Position numbers and translations under genes: made by a program. From the NCBI GenBank assembly GCA_963855995.1, contig OY979718.1, positions 43,273,559-43,337,558 on the forward strand: 64,000 bases of DNA. The letters are read 5' to 3'. Origin of the DNA: Muricea muricata (Eukaryota; Cnidaria; Anthozoa; Malacalcyonacea; Plexauridae). This document shows, one piece after another, positions 10,510 to 22,200 of the stretch. Below the pieces are notes generated by a model, which worked only from the letters and a program-made list of their open reading frames with translations, made no database searches and had not been told where the DNA came from. Position 1 is the stretch's first letter; each line of letters begins with the position of its first letter.

Positions 10510-10645
10510 TTGGTCTACGCTTTTGTCTCATGTCTTCAGATTCATATAAATCTCGTTCGAGCCTGCCATCCGCCTCTTCATCTGCAATCCATTGCTGACA
10601 TAAAAACACTTGTTGACATCCTGTACTGGGATAATCCACCACGAT
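10510..10645 (-). CDS. PLAT exon, C-terminal strand and linker
   Basis: After the acceptor CTTTAG it reads IVVDYPSTG, then FLCQQWIADEEADGRLER, the usual end of a LOXHD1 PLAT repeat. It joins the 13222 exon in phase 0. The donor is chosen at 10509 because it leaves one base, as the next exon needs; nearby GT sites are possible. Confidence 0.7.
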
Positions 10646-11130
10646 CTAAAGTGAAGATTGCTCTACATTACTGTAAGTGCGGTCGCATAAATTAGCATAA
10701 AAAACTTTCTCGGGTTTGTGTTGTTATCTGGTGCGGATGCGAGCGACAACTGGCACATATGCATGAGTTTCGTTATAGCTACTAGAGTTGAACCTTCATG
10801 TATATTTTAACTGATCTATTACGTCGATAACATCAATTAAAGTGACACTAAATAGGAGAAATATCGGTCAGTATACTTACTTGCACGATTTATGTAAATA
10901 CGTCTTCGATTTGTCATTTGTTCGTTAGTTTTAAGTAATCCTTTGTATTGTTAGTTGACGTCAAGTCTTGGAAATAAATTGTTGCCAATAGATATATGCG
11001 TCCTAGTCTTGTCAGTATAACGACTCCTAATTTCTGGTCGTGCGTAGTGTCACTCGTGAGAGAATTATTAGCGAAATAGAATCGAAATACGACCGGGAGT
11101 TATAATTACCAATGGTAATAAATAGTCCAT
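10646..11130. other. Intron sequence, nothing recognised
   Basis: This is intron sequence of the PLAT gene between exons 13222 and 10645. I see no coding exon, palindrome or known repeat here. Confidence 0.4.
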
Positions 11131-11258
11131 CAGTTCCATACTGTTCCTCCTAGAGGTCCAGTAAGGTTCATCCACACCAGGAAACCTAAACTAAACTATT
11201 TTTAATTATACTAGATTGCTCTATCAGTTCTAAACTGTTATTATTATATATTGGTATT

Positions 11259-11698
<440 letters not shown>

Positions 11699-11869
11699 GT
11701 AATCTCCCAGCAGGGCTTTTCAGAATACATTTACAGATATTTGGATAAAAGAACAACTAATATAATAGAGTAGTACAGTATTATAATTATGCTAATATAT
11801 CAAATTTAAAGTGATAAAAAGACGTGTATAAGTATGTAAAGTGAGAATGATTAAATTTATTTGTCACAT

Positions 11870-13050
11870 CTCCTTTAATTACTAAAAATATGTTTCTTAA
11901 GTTCTAGCTTGAATTTATGAATGTTTTCGATTGACTTAATTTTGTCATCCAAACTGTTTCAAAGTTTCACAGCTCGGTAGTGGAAAGTTTTCAGACCAGT
12001 ACTAGTTTGACATTTTGGGATAATCAGGTTGTGAGTTTGTCTGGTGGGATATTGGTGGACACTTGCTCGTTGTTTAAAAAGTTTGCCGAGGTACCGCGGG
12101 GATAAGTCTTTTAGACACTTATAGATTTGAAGAGTGTCTCTGTATATCAGTCGTTTATGTACCGTCATCCATCCAAGTACGTTCTTGCAGTATTGGTGAA
12201 ATATGATCGAATTTGCTACTACCCGTTATGATTCTGGCCGCAAAATTTTGAACCAATTGCAGTTTTTCCATATTTTTGCAGCGGTATTGGACCAGACTAC
12301 TGAGCAGTAGAATTGTTTGCTTAGTACAAATGAATGTATGATAAGGGGTAAGGTTTCTCAGTCCAATAAGTGTATATTTGACTCTGCTGATCTGACAGAG
12401 TTTTGATAAGCACGATGAAACCAATTCGCTGATGTGCGTGTCGTATTTGAAATGGGAATCGAGAGTCACTCCCAAATCTTTCACCGAAAATAGTGCGTAT
12501 GTTTTATTTAGAAAATTTAGTGTGAGTTCCTCTGGCAATGTATCCAACAATTGTGGTGTGCCGAATAATATAAATTTAGTTTTATCTGGATTTAAAAGGA
12601 GGGAATTTGTGCAGCACCACCTGGCGACGTTGTTAAGGTCTTCCTCTAATGTCAGTTTTGCCTTCGGTATATCTTGGATGGAAAAGGATAACGAGACCTT
12701 GCTATCGTCAACATACGAGTCTAGAGAGCATTCTTTGGTTGCAGAGGGGAAATCATTGGTATAAATACTAAACAGCAATAGGGATAGAATCGATCCTTGA
12801 GGAAAACCGAGCGTAATCTTTAAAAGATTGAATTTGCTAGAACCTATTCTAACGTATTGTCTGCGATCTGTCAAGAAGCTTTGAAACCATTCTAAAGCTG
12901 ACAGGGATTACTCCGACGGCTTTCAGTTTTCGTAAAATATACTGTGCCGTTAGTTCCTTTTGGTCCATGGACTTAAGAATTCTGTCTGTTGTGTTAATGT
13001 TAATGGTTTCTATAGAGTGGTTTCGTTTGTTGCCACTTTGACAGGGCGAT
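11870..13050 (-). mobile_element. 5'-truncated CR1/L2-type LINE fragment
   Basis: The minus strand encodes an RT tail: FPQGSILSLLLFSIYTNDFP, YVDDSKV, LLLNPDKTKFILFG and VKDLGVTLD, then RLIYRDTLQIYKCL in a second frame after a 1-nt shift near 12165. A TGA interrupts near 11960 and the final stop is at 11875-11877. It is truncated 5' near 13050. It sits inside a copy of the 114-bp minisatellite, whose halves resume at 11240 and 13056. Confidence 0.85.
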
Positions 13051-13221
13051 AATCAGGGCGATCATCTCTTATGATCCAGTGTTACCACACGAAGAAACCT
13101 AAACTAAACCAACTTTATTTATCTGGATAGGTCTACCAGTTCTAAACTGTTCTTCTCAGAGGTCCAGTAAGGATCGTCTCGTATTGATCCAGTGTTAGTA
13201 ATCTACAGGAGGAAACTTTAC

Positions 13222-13469
13222 CTTTTCACAAAACCATCCAGCACCTAAGGCAGTGTTATCATGGCCAATAGTAGTATGATGCACACGACTCAAGCAGTCA
13301 GCTGTTTCCACTTGAAAAATATCAGTTCTTACTCGTTTAAAATTATCATCGTTTTCATTTCTCAGTACCAGTTTCCCGCTGTTCTTCTCTCCATCTTCAC
13401 CCCCGTGAACAACTATAAACACATTGGCGCTGGTGCTGGCGTTCCTTACGTCACCTGTGATCACGTGAA
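13222..13469 (-). CDS. PLAT exon (fused 161+87 nt type)
   Basis: It encodes the first PLAT domain seen, from VITGDVRNAS through IGHDNTALGAGWFCEK. The donor is AAAG|GTAAAG. The 248-nt length equals the sum of the separate 161-nt and 87-nt exons elsewhere in this gene, which supports both borders. The acceptor has a weak pyrimidine tract. It starts needing one base from an upstream exon. Confidence 0.8.
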
Positions 13470-13570
13470 CTCATTGCAGACTCATTGTAGTACTCATTAT
13501 CAATCACGTGAAAATGTGACGTGCCACGTACACACGTGCTGTGTTTTAGCTGCCCCTACTTGTTCCTCGT

Positions 13571-14016
13571 GTACACACGTAAAAACGCACAAGTTGCTAC
13601 AGACCTGCAAACAAGTTGTAACAAGTCTGTTCACAAGTTGTTGACAAGATGTATTCGCACTGCTTGTTCCGAATTTGTTGGAACAAGTTTGGAACAAGCT
13701 GTTGACAAATTGTAACAAGCTTGATGGGACTATCAGACCGGTTACAAGATTGTTCCAGCAAGAATGATACAGTCATGATATAACAATATTGTTACAGCCT
13801 TGTGTTGTCAATCTTGTAACAAACTTGCTACAACAAGATTGTATCAGAGTTGTTAGAACAACCTTGTAACAAGTCTGATATTTTCGTCAAGCTTGTTACA
13901 AGTTGTCAACAAGTTTGGAACAGCTTGTTGACAACTTTGGAACAAGCAGTGCGAACACATCTTGTTGACGGCTTGTCTGCAGACTTGTTACAAGTTGTGA
14001 GATTTTTACGTGTGTA
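13571..14016. repeat. CAAGTTG palindromic unit 1
   Basis: The unit starts TACACACGTAAAAA and ends with its complement TTTTTACGTGTGTA. The interior is an imperfect palindrome made of ACAAGTTGT/ACAACTTGT-like words (for example CAAACAAGTTGTAACAAG). It is one of four units of 420-450 bp. Confidence 0.85.
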
Positions 14017-14039
14017 GCAAGAACAGTCCGAACCATCAT

Positions 14040-14458
14040 GTGATCTGCAAACAAGTTGTAACAAGTCTGCTCACAAGTTGTCAACAAGTTGTGTTCGCAC
14101 TGCTTGTTTCTAGTTTCTCGTGACAAGTTTGGAGCAAGTTGTTAACAACTTGTAACAAGCTTGATGGCATTGCCAGACTTGTTACAAGGTTGTTCTAACA
14201 AGTCTGATACAGACATGATACAACAAGAATGTTACAAGTTTGACGACACAAGGTTGTAGCAATATCGTTACGTCATGATTGTAAAAGGCTTGTTGGAACA
14301 ACCTTGTAACAAGTCTGACAATATCAACAAGGTTGTTACAAGTTGTTAGCAGCTTGTTCCAAACTTGTTGACAACTTGTAACAAGCCGTGCGAACACAAC
14401 TTGTTAACGGCTTATTTGCAGAATTGCTACAAGTTGTGACATTTTTTACGTGTGTACA
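14040..14458. repeat. CAAGTTG palindromic unit 2
   Basis: Same composition and order as unit 1. The left terminal motif is missing (it starts at CTGCAAACAAGTTGTAAC); the right end TTTTTTACGTGTGTAC is present. Confidence 0.8.
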
Positions 14459-14903
14459 CACTGTGCACATTTTTTACGTGTGTGCTACAGACCTGCAAAC
14501 AAGTTGTAACAAGTCTGTTCACAAGTTGTTGACAAGATGTATTCGCACTGCTTGTTCCGAATTTGTTGGAACAAGTTTGAAACAAGCTGTTGACAAATTG
14601 TAACAAGCTTGATGAGACTATCAGACCTGTTACAAGATTGTTCCAACAAGACTGATATAGCATGATATAAAAATATTGTTACAGCCTTGTGTTATCAATC
14701 TTGTAACAAACTTGCTACAACAGAATTGTATCAGAGTTGTTAGAACAGCCTTGTAACAAGTCTGATATTTTCGTCAAAGTTGTTACAAGTGGTCAAGAAA
14801 TTTGCAACAACTTGTTGACAACTTTGGAACAAGCAGTGCGAACACATCTTGTTGACGGCTTGTCTGCAGACTTGTTACAAGTTGTGAGATTTTTACGTGT
14901 GTA
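14459..14903. repeat. CAAGTTG palindromic unit 3
   Basis: It follows unit 2 almost directly, begins ACGTGTGTGCTACAGACCTG and ends TTTTTACGTGTGTA. It is very similar to unit 1 over its whole length. Confidence 0.8.
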
Positions 14904-15148
14904 CTGTTCTCAAAATCTGGAGCACTCCGAAGCAGCCTGTTGATGGATGTTGGTCACGTGGCTGCCGGATTGAGTGAGCCACGAATATGACCCTTGAGAG
15001 GGATGGTGGGTGGTACTTGTTAATAAATTACATATTATAATTAACAATTATTCGCCAAATGCGAATCACTGAGCCTGAGGCAGATAGTTGTTTTAGAATA
15101 GTATCTTTAGTGAAACGTGTATACAATACACTTCTTTTATGAATACAG

Positions 15149-15594
15149 TGTACACGCGTAAAAACGCACAAGTTGCTACATACCTGCAAACAAGTTGTAA
15201 CAAGTCTGTTCACAAGTTGTTGACAAGATGTATTCGCACTGCTTGTTCCGAATTTGTTACAACAAGTTTGGAACAAGCTGTTGACAAGTTGTAACAAGCT
15301 TGATGAGACTATCAGACCTGTTACAAGATTGTTCCAACAAGACTGATATAGCATGATATAACAATATTGTTACAGCCTTGTGTTATCAATCTTGTAACAA
15401 ACTTGCTACAACAGAATTGTATCAGAGTTGTTAGAACAACCTTGCAACAAGTCTGATATTTTCGTCAAGCTTGTTACAAGTTGTCAACAAGTTTGGAACA
15501 ACTTGTTGACAACTTTGGAACAAGCAGTGCGAACACATCTGGTTGACGGCTTGTCTGCAGACTTGTTACAAGTTGTGAGATTTTTACGTGTGTA
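15149..15594. repeat. CAAGTTG palindromic unit 4
   Basis: It is separated from unit 3 by about 245 bp of other sequence. It starts TGTACACGCGTAAAAACGC and ends TTTTTACGTGTGTA, with the same interior as units 1 and 3. Confidence 0.8.
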
Positions 15595-15751
15595 TTTCGG
15601 AAAATTCCTAACGAATCTTTTTTAGGCAGGAAATATGATATCTTCATTGTGTCATAGATTACAACAAATTCGACCGGTTGTGTGAGATGCCACTATATTT
15701 TCATACGAAGTTTTTTTAACCAAAAATTCTCCCCGCTTGCCCAAGATATTC

Positions 15752-15918
15752 TTATAAAAATAATTTTGAGATGGTAGTTCATTGGTGTTGTGTTTGCTAC
15801 AATTCGCGTTAGAGTTGACTTCATACTTGGCCTTTAAGAAGTCGGACGTGGATTGTAGCAAACACAACGTCAACTAAAATTATGTCATCATTACCTCATC
15901 TCAAAATTATTTTTTAAA
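15752..15918. repeat. Nested foldback
   Basis: Outer arms AAAATAATTTTGAGATG and CATCTCAAAATTATTTT enclose a second hairpin with arms GTTGTGTTTGCTACAATT and its complement. It has the shape of a short MITE. Confidence 0.65.
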
Positions 15919-15988
15919 ATATCATGTCTACTTGCCCTGGTTGAAACAGTTTCTATATAGGCAAAACAGAAAGAAATTTGGCTATTCG

Positions 15989-16337
15989 ATTATCCATAGT
16001 TAATAGAGTAGATGGTTTGGAAACTCATTAGAATAACAATATTACTCATTATCTATGTTGGTCAACGTTTATTCAAAAATATGGTTCTTCATCGTCACGT
16101 GTGTATTGTTTTTTTGCCAAATCCACCAATAGGAGTTCTTAAATTACCCTATTGTTCAAGTCGCCGATGGCTAAATTTTCTAAAACGTTGCTATTGGTTA
16201 GTTAGGTGAAAATACAATACGCACGTGACGACGAAGGACCTCATTCCTGCATAAACTAGAACAAAAACATAGATAATGACTTATATTGTAGTTCTAATGA
16301 GTTTCCAAACCATCTAGCTCTATTAACTATGGATTAT
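15989..16337. mobile_element. Foldback MITE, 349 bp
   Basis: Long inverted arms start ATTATCCATAGTTAATAGAG and also pair at ACTCATTATCTATG and ATCGTCACGTG deeper in. No ORF of note. The family is unknown. Confidence 0.7.
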
Positions 16338-16339
16338 CC

Positions 16340-17800
16340 GAGCACCCAGATCCACAAAAGTTGTGTGTGAATATGCTAATTATATCCTTTATTTTGAACC
16401 ATATCTTTGAGAACCTCAATGACATAAATGACAAAGACACAGACATACCAGATGTAATCCCAATGATAGAGTGAACAACAATTAATGGTAGAGATATTGA
16501 CTAAAACCAATGAGATTGCATTTGGGTTGAATGGTGCGCTGATATTTTCGAACTCGATAGAATTTGAGTATTGGAAAACCAGTGAGGTAGACAATGTTGC
16601 TTTTTCAGGTTAAATATATTGTAACAGTTCCAAATCGGAAATCGACAAATCGTGAAATCGGTTCGAACTAAATAACATGCAAATAAAGATAACTTACAAT
16701 CTCTAACAATGAGTCGATTGTTCGCGTGACCATAGCATGAAACACGCAATAATCATGCAACATGCACAACTGCTATTAAATCATTGATATCATGCTCTAA
16801 CATGCATTATGACAAACCAAAACAAACGTTTCATCTACAACTACGTCAATAAAACAATATAGAATACAATACAAATCTAATAATTACGATGAACAAAAGA
16901 AAGGTCAAATGTGTACTCACTTTGGTTTACAAGCGCACCGATGACGTTTACCACTGCAAACCGCCGCGAGCACGTAGATACGTTGTGGATTGAAGTACAA
17001 CTTTGAGAACGTATAATATCGATAGAGTCCACAAATAGAAATTAATCCTTACAGAACAGAACGTACTAGCACAATGACCTTCTTTTAGTCACGCAACTCG
17101 TAAAAACTAAACCTGATGGTGCAACTAGATTGACAAGTTATGATTGATAACTAGATAAGCGGCATAATTCGCGTCGCGTGAAGCGCTGACGTATGCACTA
17201 TAATATATGCGGCTTTTTAAAACTAACACCAGACACACCTCATTCTCTTCACAATCTCATCAATCACTTTACGACCAACAAAATTTATTGTACTATACAA
17301 ATACAAATTTACCTAAATTAACCTAAATTACATTCATATTTGTTATGGATAGTTAAAAAAACAAACATCAAAATATTTGATACACAATTGATCATCATCT
17401 GATTGATAACGAATTTATAGTAAATGTTACTGTTGAAATATGTTCCAGCAAGCAATATACCACAAAATCGTATAACAGGTCGCAATTTTGTCTGCACATG
17501 CACGTTACATTGTTATACTTAGTATATTACGGGTTATTATAATTACATGCACATACACAATTAAAACATGCATAAAATTTAAATATGAATAAATAGAAAT
17601 GGCGGTGTCATTTAAACAGGAATACTGACGACATACTAAACATTATTGATGTACCGCCAATTAAGATTGCTGTAGATTCTCTCACTCATGACGAGCTTTT
17701 ATAGTATTGTAAAAGCTACCGTCAAGGAGTTCCTGGGAGTTCATTTGGGGAGTTCATTTGGGGTTCTCTGGACTCCGTCGGGTTTCTGTAGAGTCGATGA
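16340..17800. other. Gene-poor stretch with one weak exon candidate
   Basis: I see no repeat here. On the minus strand a stretch ending at 16922 with donor AAA|GTGAGT encodes FAVVNVIGALVNQ and leaves one base, which would fit the PLAT exon at 13469 (giving NQIHVITGD). This is a weak candidate for an upstream PLAT-gene exon with no start codon seen. Confidence 0.25.
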
Positions 17801-18040
17801 CGACGACGAGAGGTCGATATAGTTTGATGAGATGTCGGGTCGACGACAACGAGACTCCGATTTAGGGCAGAGAAGAGGTCGATGTAGGGTCGACGACGAT
17901 GACAAGAGGTCGATGTAGGGTCGACGACGATGACAAGAAGTCGATGTAGGGTCGACGACGATGACAAGAGGTCGATGTAGGATCGACGACAACGACAACA
18001 AGAAGTCGATGTAGCTCGACGAGATGCCAATTTATGAGCT
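17800..18040. repeat. 31-bp minisatellite
   Basis: About five tandem copies of a 31-bp unit containing GTCGATGTAGGGTCGACGAC. The copies diverge towards both ends. Open frames across it are repeat artefacts. Confidence 0.8.
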
Positions 18041-19162
18041 CGATGTAAAGCCGAAGCCTGGGGTACAAAGTTGAGTCCAGTTTAAACATTTCTAAGAGAA
18101 CCCCTTCAGAACGCCCACAGCACCTTGAAATACTGTAAAAGCTCCACAACTGTTGATTTGTCATGTGTGTAAATAATTGTTGCAATTTAAAAATATTCAA
18201 AATTGCTTCGACGCAACCCAGCAGTACATTCGTCACCACAAATAAATAAAAAATCTCAATTTATGGTGCTAACAACAGTTTCTTTTAACGTCGTCAGTAT
18301 CCCGAAGTTTCAACATATATATAGTCGAACAACTCGTCATTTTTCTAAAATAGCAGCATACTAATTACTTCCGCCACTAGATGACCCTGCATAACGTACT
18401 GCCACTAGTACGAGTGATCAAATACTGCTTAGACTCTCAGGCCTGTTATATACGTCTCGTTTCATTCGCTTTACATGCAATTCAAAAAATGCACGAGACG
18501 AGTCATCTCATGCTCTGACACATCTAGCGAGCGTACCATCTAGCGACCACCCTCTGGACACATGCAATCCAATACATAAAGGACAATGTCAGTTGCAGAC
18601 CTGCAAATTATTCTGCTGATGACCATGGACAATACGGACAATAATCATGTTTTTGCTAGACAATTCACGAAAAGTATCTTTGCCATTTTCGCCAACAATG
18701 TCCTAAAGGACTTCAACCCAAAATTCGTCCCAGAACGCAGCATTTTAGAATTCTGTTTACAAACGCAACTTTATATATGATTGTAGTTCTTAAAGTGTGG
18801 ACAATTTTAGATATCATAAACATCATGCGCAAGACAAGCACGCAGTGGCAATAACAAGTTAGTTGCACGAGGCAATAATTATTGTGAAAATCGCCACGAC
18901 GCAATTCTGACTTGACGCTTTGTCAACATTTTAATAGTGTGTATGAGGATAGCAACAATACAGTACAACGTAAACCACGCTCACGCTTTGCCCTGTATAT
19001 TTATAATAACATTGATCCAAGTTAACAGTGCAAAGGGTTCATTTTCTTCGCTTCAAAATGTAATTTGCAGGTCTGCGATGCAGGTCAACTATACGTCGCT
19101 ACATAAAGTTGATTACAAAAACTAACACTACGATGACAAAATTCCGACCTATTTTTACCGTC
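18041..19162. other. Intergenic, nothing recognised
   Basis: This lies downstream of the TAZ-like/kinase stop codon. GCAGACCTGCAAATTA appears near 18595 and inverted near 19060; otherwise I see no gene or repeat. Confidence 0.4.
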
Positions 19163-19255
19163 TTATAGTCCAACAGCACTGGAATGCAATTTGTCATTCA
19201 ATTCGGTGAATTTGTGCAACAGGAGCCCAATGTTAGGCCTCTGGTTCGGATCCAC
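19163..19255 (-). CDS. TAZ-like/kinase gene exon 13, last exon
   Basis: It encodes VDPNQRPNIGLLLHKFTELN then DKLHSSAVGL and TAA. DPxxRP is the kinase subdomain XI signature. Acceptor TTGTATAG. Confidence 0.85.
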   Translation of the reverse strand: MDPNQRPNIGLLLHKFTELNDKLHSSAVGL

Positions 19256-22200
19256 CTATACAATTAATAAGATGCATAATTCATTTGCATGTTGGAGAGT
19301 AGTAGCAGTAGGCACAGGCCCGAACGACCCATTTTTAGGGTCGTACATGAGATGTGGAAGTGAAGGGCCGCGTTAAATTCGTCGAGCAGCACTGTTGGAG
19401 CGTTATTAATTTGTTTTTGAGTCGGGTTTTTTTATGCACCGCGATTTTAATCTCAGATAAAAATACCTTGATAAATAATTACATAAAAATTGTGGAAAAA
19501 TCTCGAAAAATCTCGATTTAAATTGTTTAAAGTCGAAAGATTCTGCTAGAAAACCTCCTCAAAATAAATTAAGTTCGATGAAATCCCTCGAAAGTCGGGA
19601 TTTACCTTATATATATATATATATATATACATAGCTTTATATGATATAAATCCCTCCTTTTCTCGTGAAAAAGGAGGGATTTATATCATATAAAGCTTTA
19701 TATGATATAAACCCTCCTTTTCGGTGGTTAACTCGTTAGTTAATAGAGTGCTATGATTGATTGATGGTCTTACAATATTTTATACATTTTCCACCAAGAC
19801 TTTACCAATGTTCGAAGTACAACTTTAAGGAATATATATGGCTTATCTTGGACTATACAGTAAGTTGTAACTACCTTGGACTACAGTCAGAACTATCTTA
19901 GCCCTTAAAGGCAGAGCTATCTTGACTTATAAGTTAGTATTAGCACAAGTATAAGAACATATACACAAGAAAGATACCTTCACACAAGATTCAATTAACA
20001 TTCCAATTCCTATATTTTTAGCTTTCAACTCTGAAAGTTTCTCCTCCTATAAAGAAGCACAACAAAAATATTTTGCGTTTAGGGTCACTTTTAGGGCAAC
20101 ACCGTTATAACCTCTGGACTATAGGGGCATTATCTTTAAGGAGGGCTTCCAAAAGCGTAAACTTTAAACTATGAGCGCGCCAAGGATAATGGATTAATGT
20201 GTATTTAGGCCCTGGTACTCAGGGAATTACCTTTGTAGCAAGTAAATTTGCCGTTGCAAGTTTGTGATTTACCCTCGATGCTGTTTCAAAGAAATAATTC
20301 CGTATTTGGATCCGAGGTAAAAATAAGCAATGATCAATCATCCCTTGCGCATTCATAGTTTACAGTTTACGATTTTGGAAGGACAACCTTCATTGAATTA
20401 GCTGCATACACAACGATATTTTGTGTTGCATGGTATTAACACATATTCAGGTATATACAGGTATATACAGTATAACATTCGGTCATGACGCCACGAAATA
20501 TGTTCATGGACAATGATTAAAAAGTTTTTGTAAAATGAGCATTTCAAACCATTTGAATACACGCAGCTGTATTATTATTATTATTATTAATCATCTTTAT
20601 ACAGGTTTACTCGTTCAGCAATTAGTGTAAATGCAGTTATCCCACAAGGACCTGAAAAAATCACTACCCAGTAAATAGCACAATTCGTACAACTGACCCC
20701 TGATCTCTAGCACAAAAACAATTCACACTGTATTCAACCCCGGAAATGCTGAAATGAAACCTTGAAACAAAACTACCATTATAACTAAAACAACCAAACA
20801 ACCATTAAAACATGTTTATGTATCTTTACTAGGATTTGGAAAGCTTGGATTTTTAAAGTGTATGACTAGCTAGCATCTGTATTATTATGATCACAATTTT
20901 TGTAGCGCAAGTGCTTCATATATACAAAGTAGATAAGATCAAATGCAATTACAACATTTACTCTTAAGTAACAAGTAAATGCTACGAAAAACCCATACCA
21001 GAAATTGACGCCACATGCCTTTGTTTCGAGTGGGTGGAGATGTTCCATTCGGTATTACCATTTCCACGTAAAATATCCCTAGAGAGTAAATATCTCTGGT
21101 AGGCCCGTTTTCCATCTAGAACGTAAAATAGATGTTTAAATAAAAATGCTCATGTTTCTAGGCAAAACGTGTTTTAGGTACAAAGATTCAATTCGATTTT
21201 TTCCCATCTAAACAAGCGCAAAAAAATCACGAAATATATCAAGAGAACTTGAAGACGACTGGATTAAAAATAGGTTCGCTACGCGTGCATGTATTTACGT
21301 TTTTTAACACCATGGCAAACATAAATAGGACATGATATATAAACCTATGAGGAATAAGATTACTTGTTTTAATTTAAATAGCATTAAAACCAATATTTTT
21401 AGATGTTATTGTGAAAATAAAATAATATCATCAATGGCTTATTACAGTATATAATTCTCATAGTAAGTTCAGGCAACATTAATCTCAACATATACCGGTA
21501 GACTAGTTATACTAAAAGATAAGCAGACGTATAGGCCTTCACTTGAAATGCTAAATACTAAAGGATTATTGACCGAGCTGAGGTCTGTACCGTGAAATAT
21601 CGGACTGAGGTTTTTTAGTACGGACCGAGCGAGCGAGGTCCGTACTAAAAAACCAGAAATCCATATTTCACGGTACAGACCGAACAAGCGAGGTCAATGA
21701 ACTGTTTATTATATGGCTCGCGGTCATTTTAAGAGTTAGTGTGACATTTTGTATTTAAATGACGTCGATCGTGGTTTCGTTAATTACAATACAAAAAAGT
21801 TGAACATGACAAAACTTTATTTTTTAAACATAAAGTTTTCAAACATATCAGTAAAACATCAATTTCGTTAATAAGTATATTGTAAGCAGTACAAAGTGCG
21901 ATTAAAAACACTGGGAAAAAGCCCGGTCCGAATACGGAAATTTACGGACCACGGTCCGAATACGGGTTTTTACGGACCGCACGTCGACCAATCACATTGC
22001 AGGATTCTTCAAAGCCATATCATAATGTGGCATACATACAAAGGATGGCAGAGTTGAAAAATCTGAATGCATTATTTTATTTTGGATAGGCCACAGGTGA
22101 CCTTTTTAAAATGCTGAAAAAGCAATGGATATATTTTGTATATGTCTTGGCAGAGTTCGCTGAAGAACTCGGAAATAAACAACTGCCCATTTAGTTTATA

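Noticed and set aside
13571..15594. CRISPR-like array
   Set aside because: Repeats are not separated by unique spacers of constant length, and the DNA is animal.
17722..18239. Ser/Arg-rich ORFs on the minus strand
   Set aside because: They arise from the 31-bp minisatellite.
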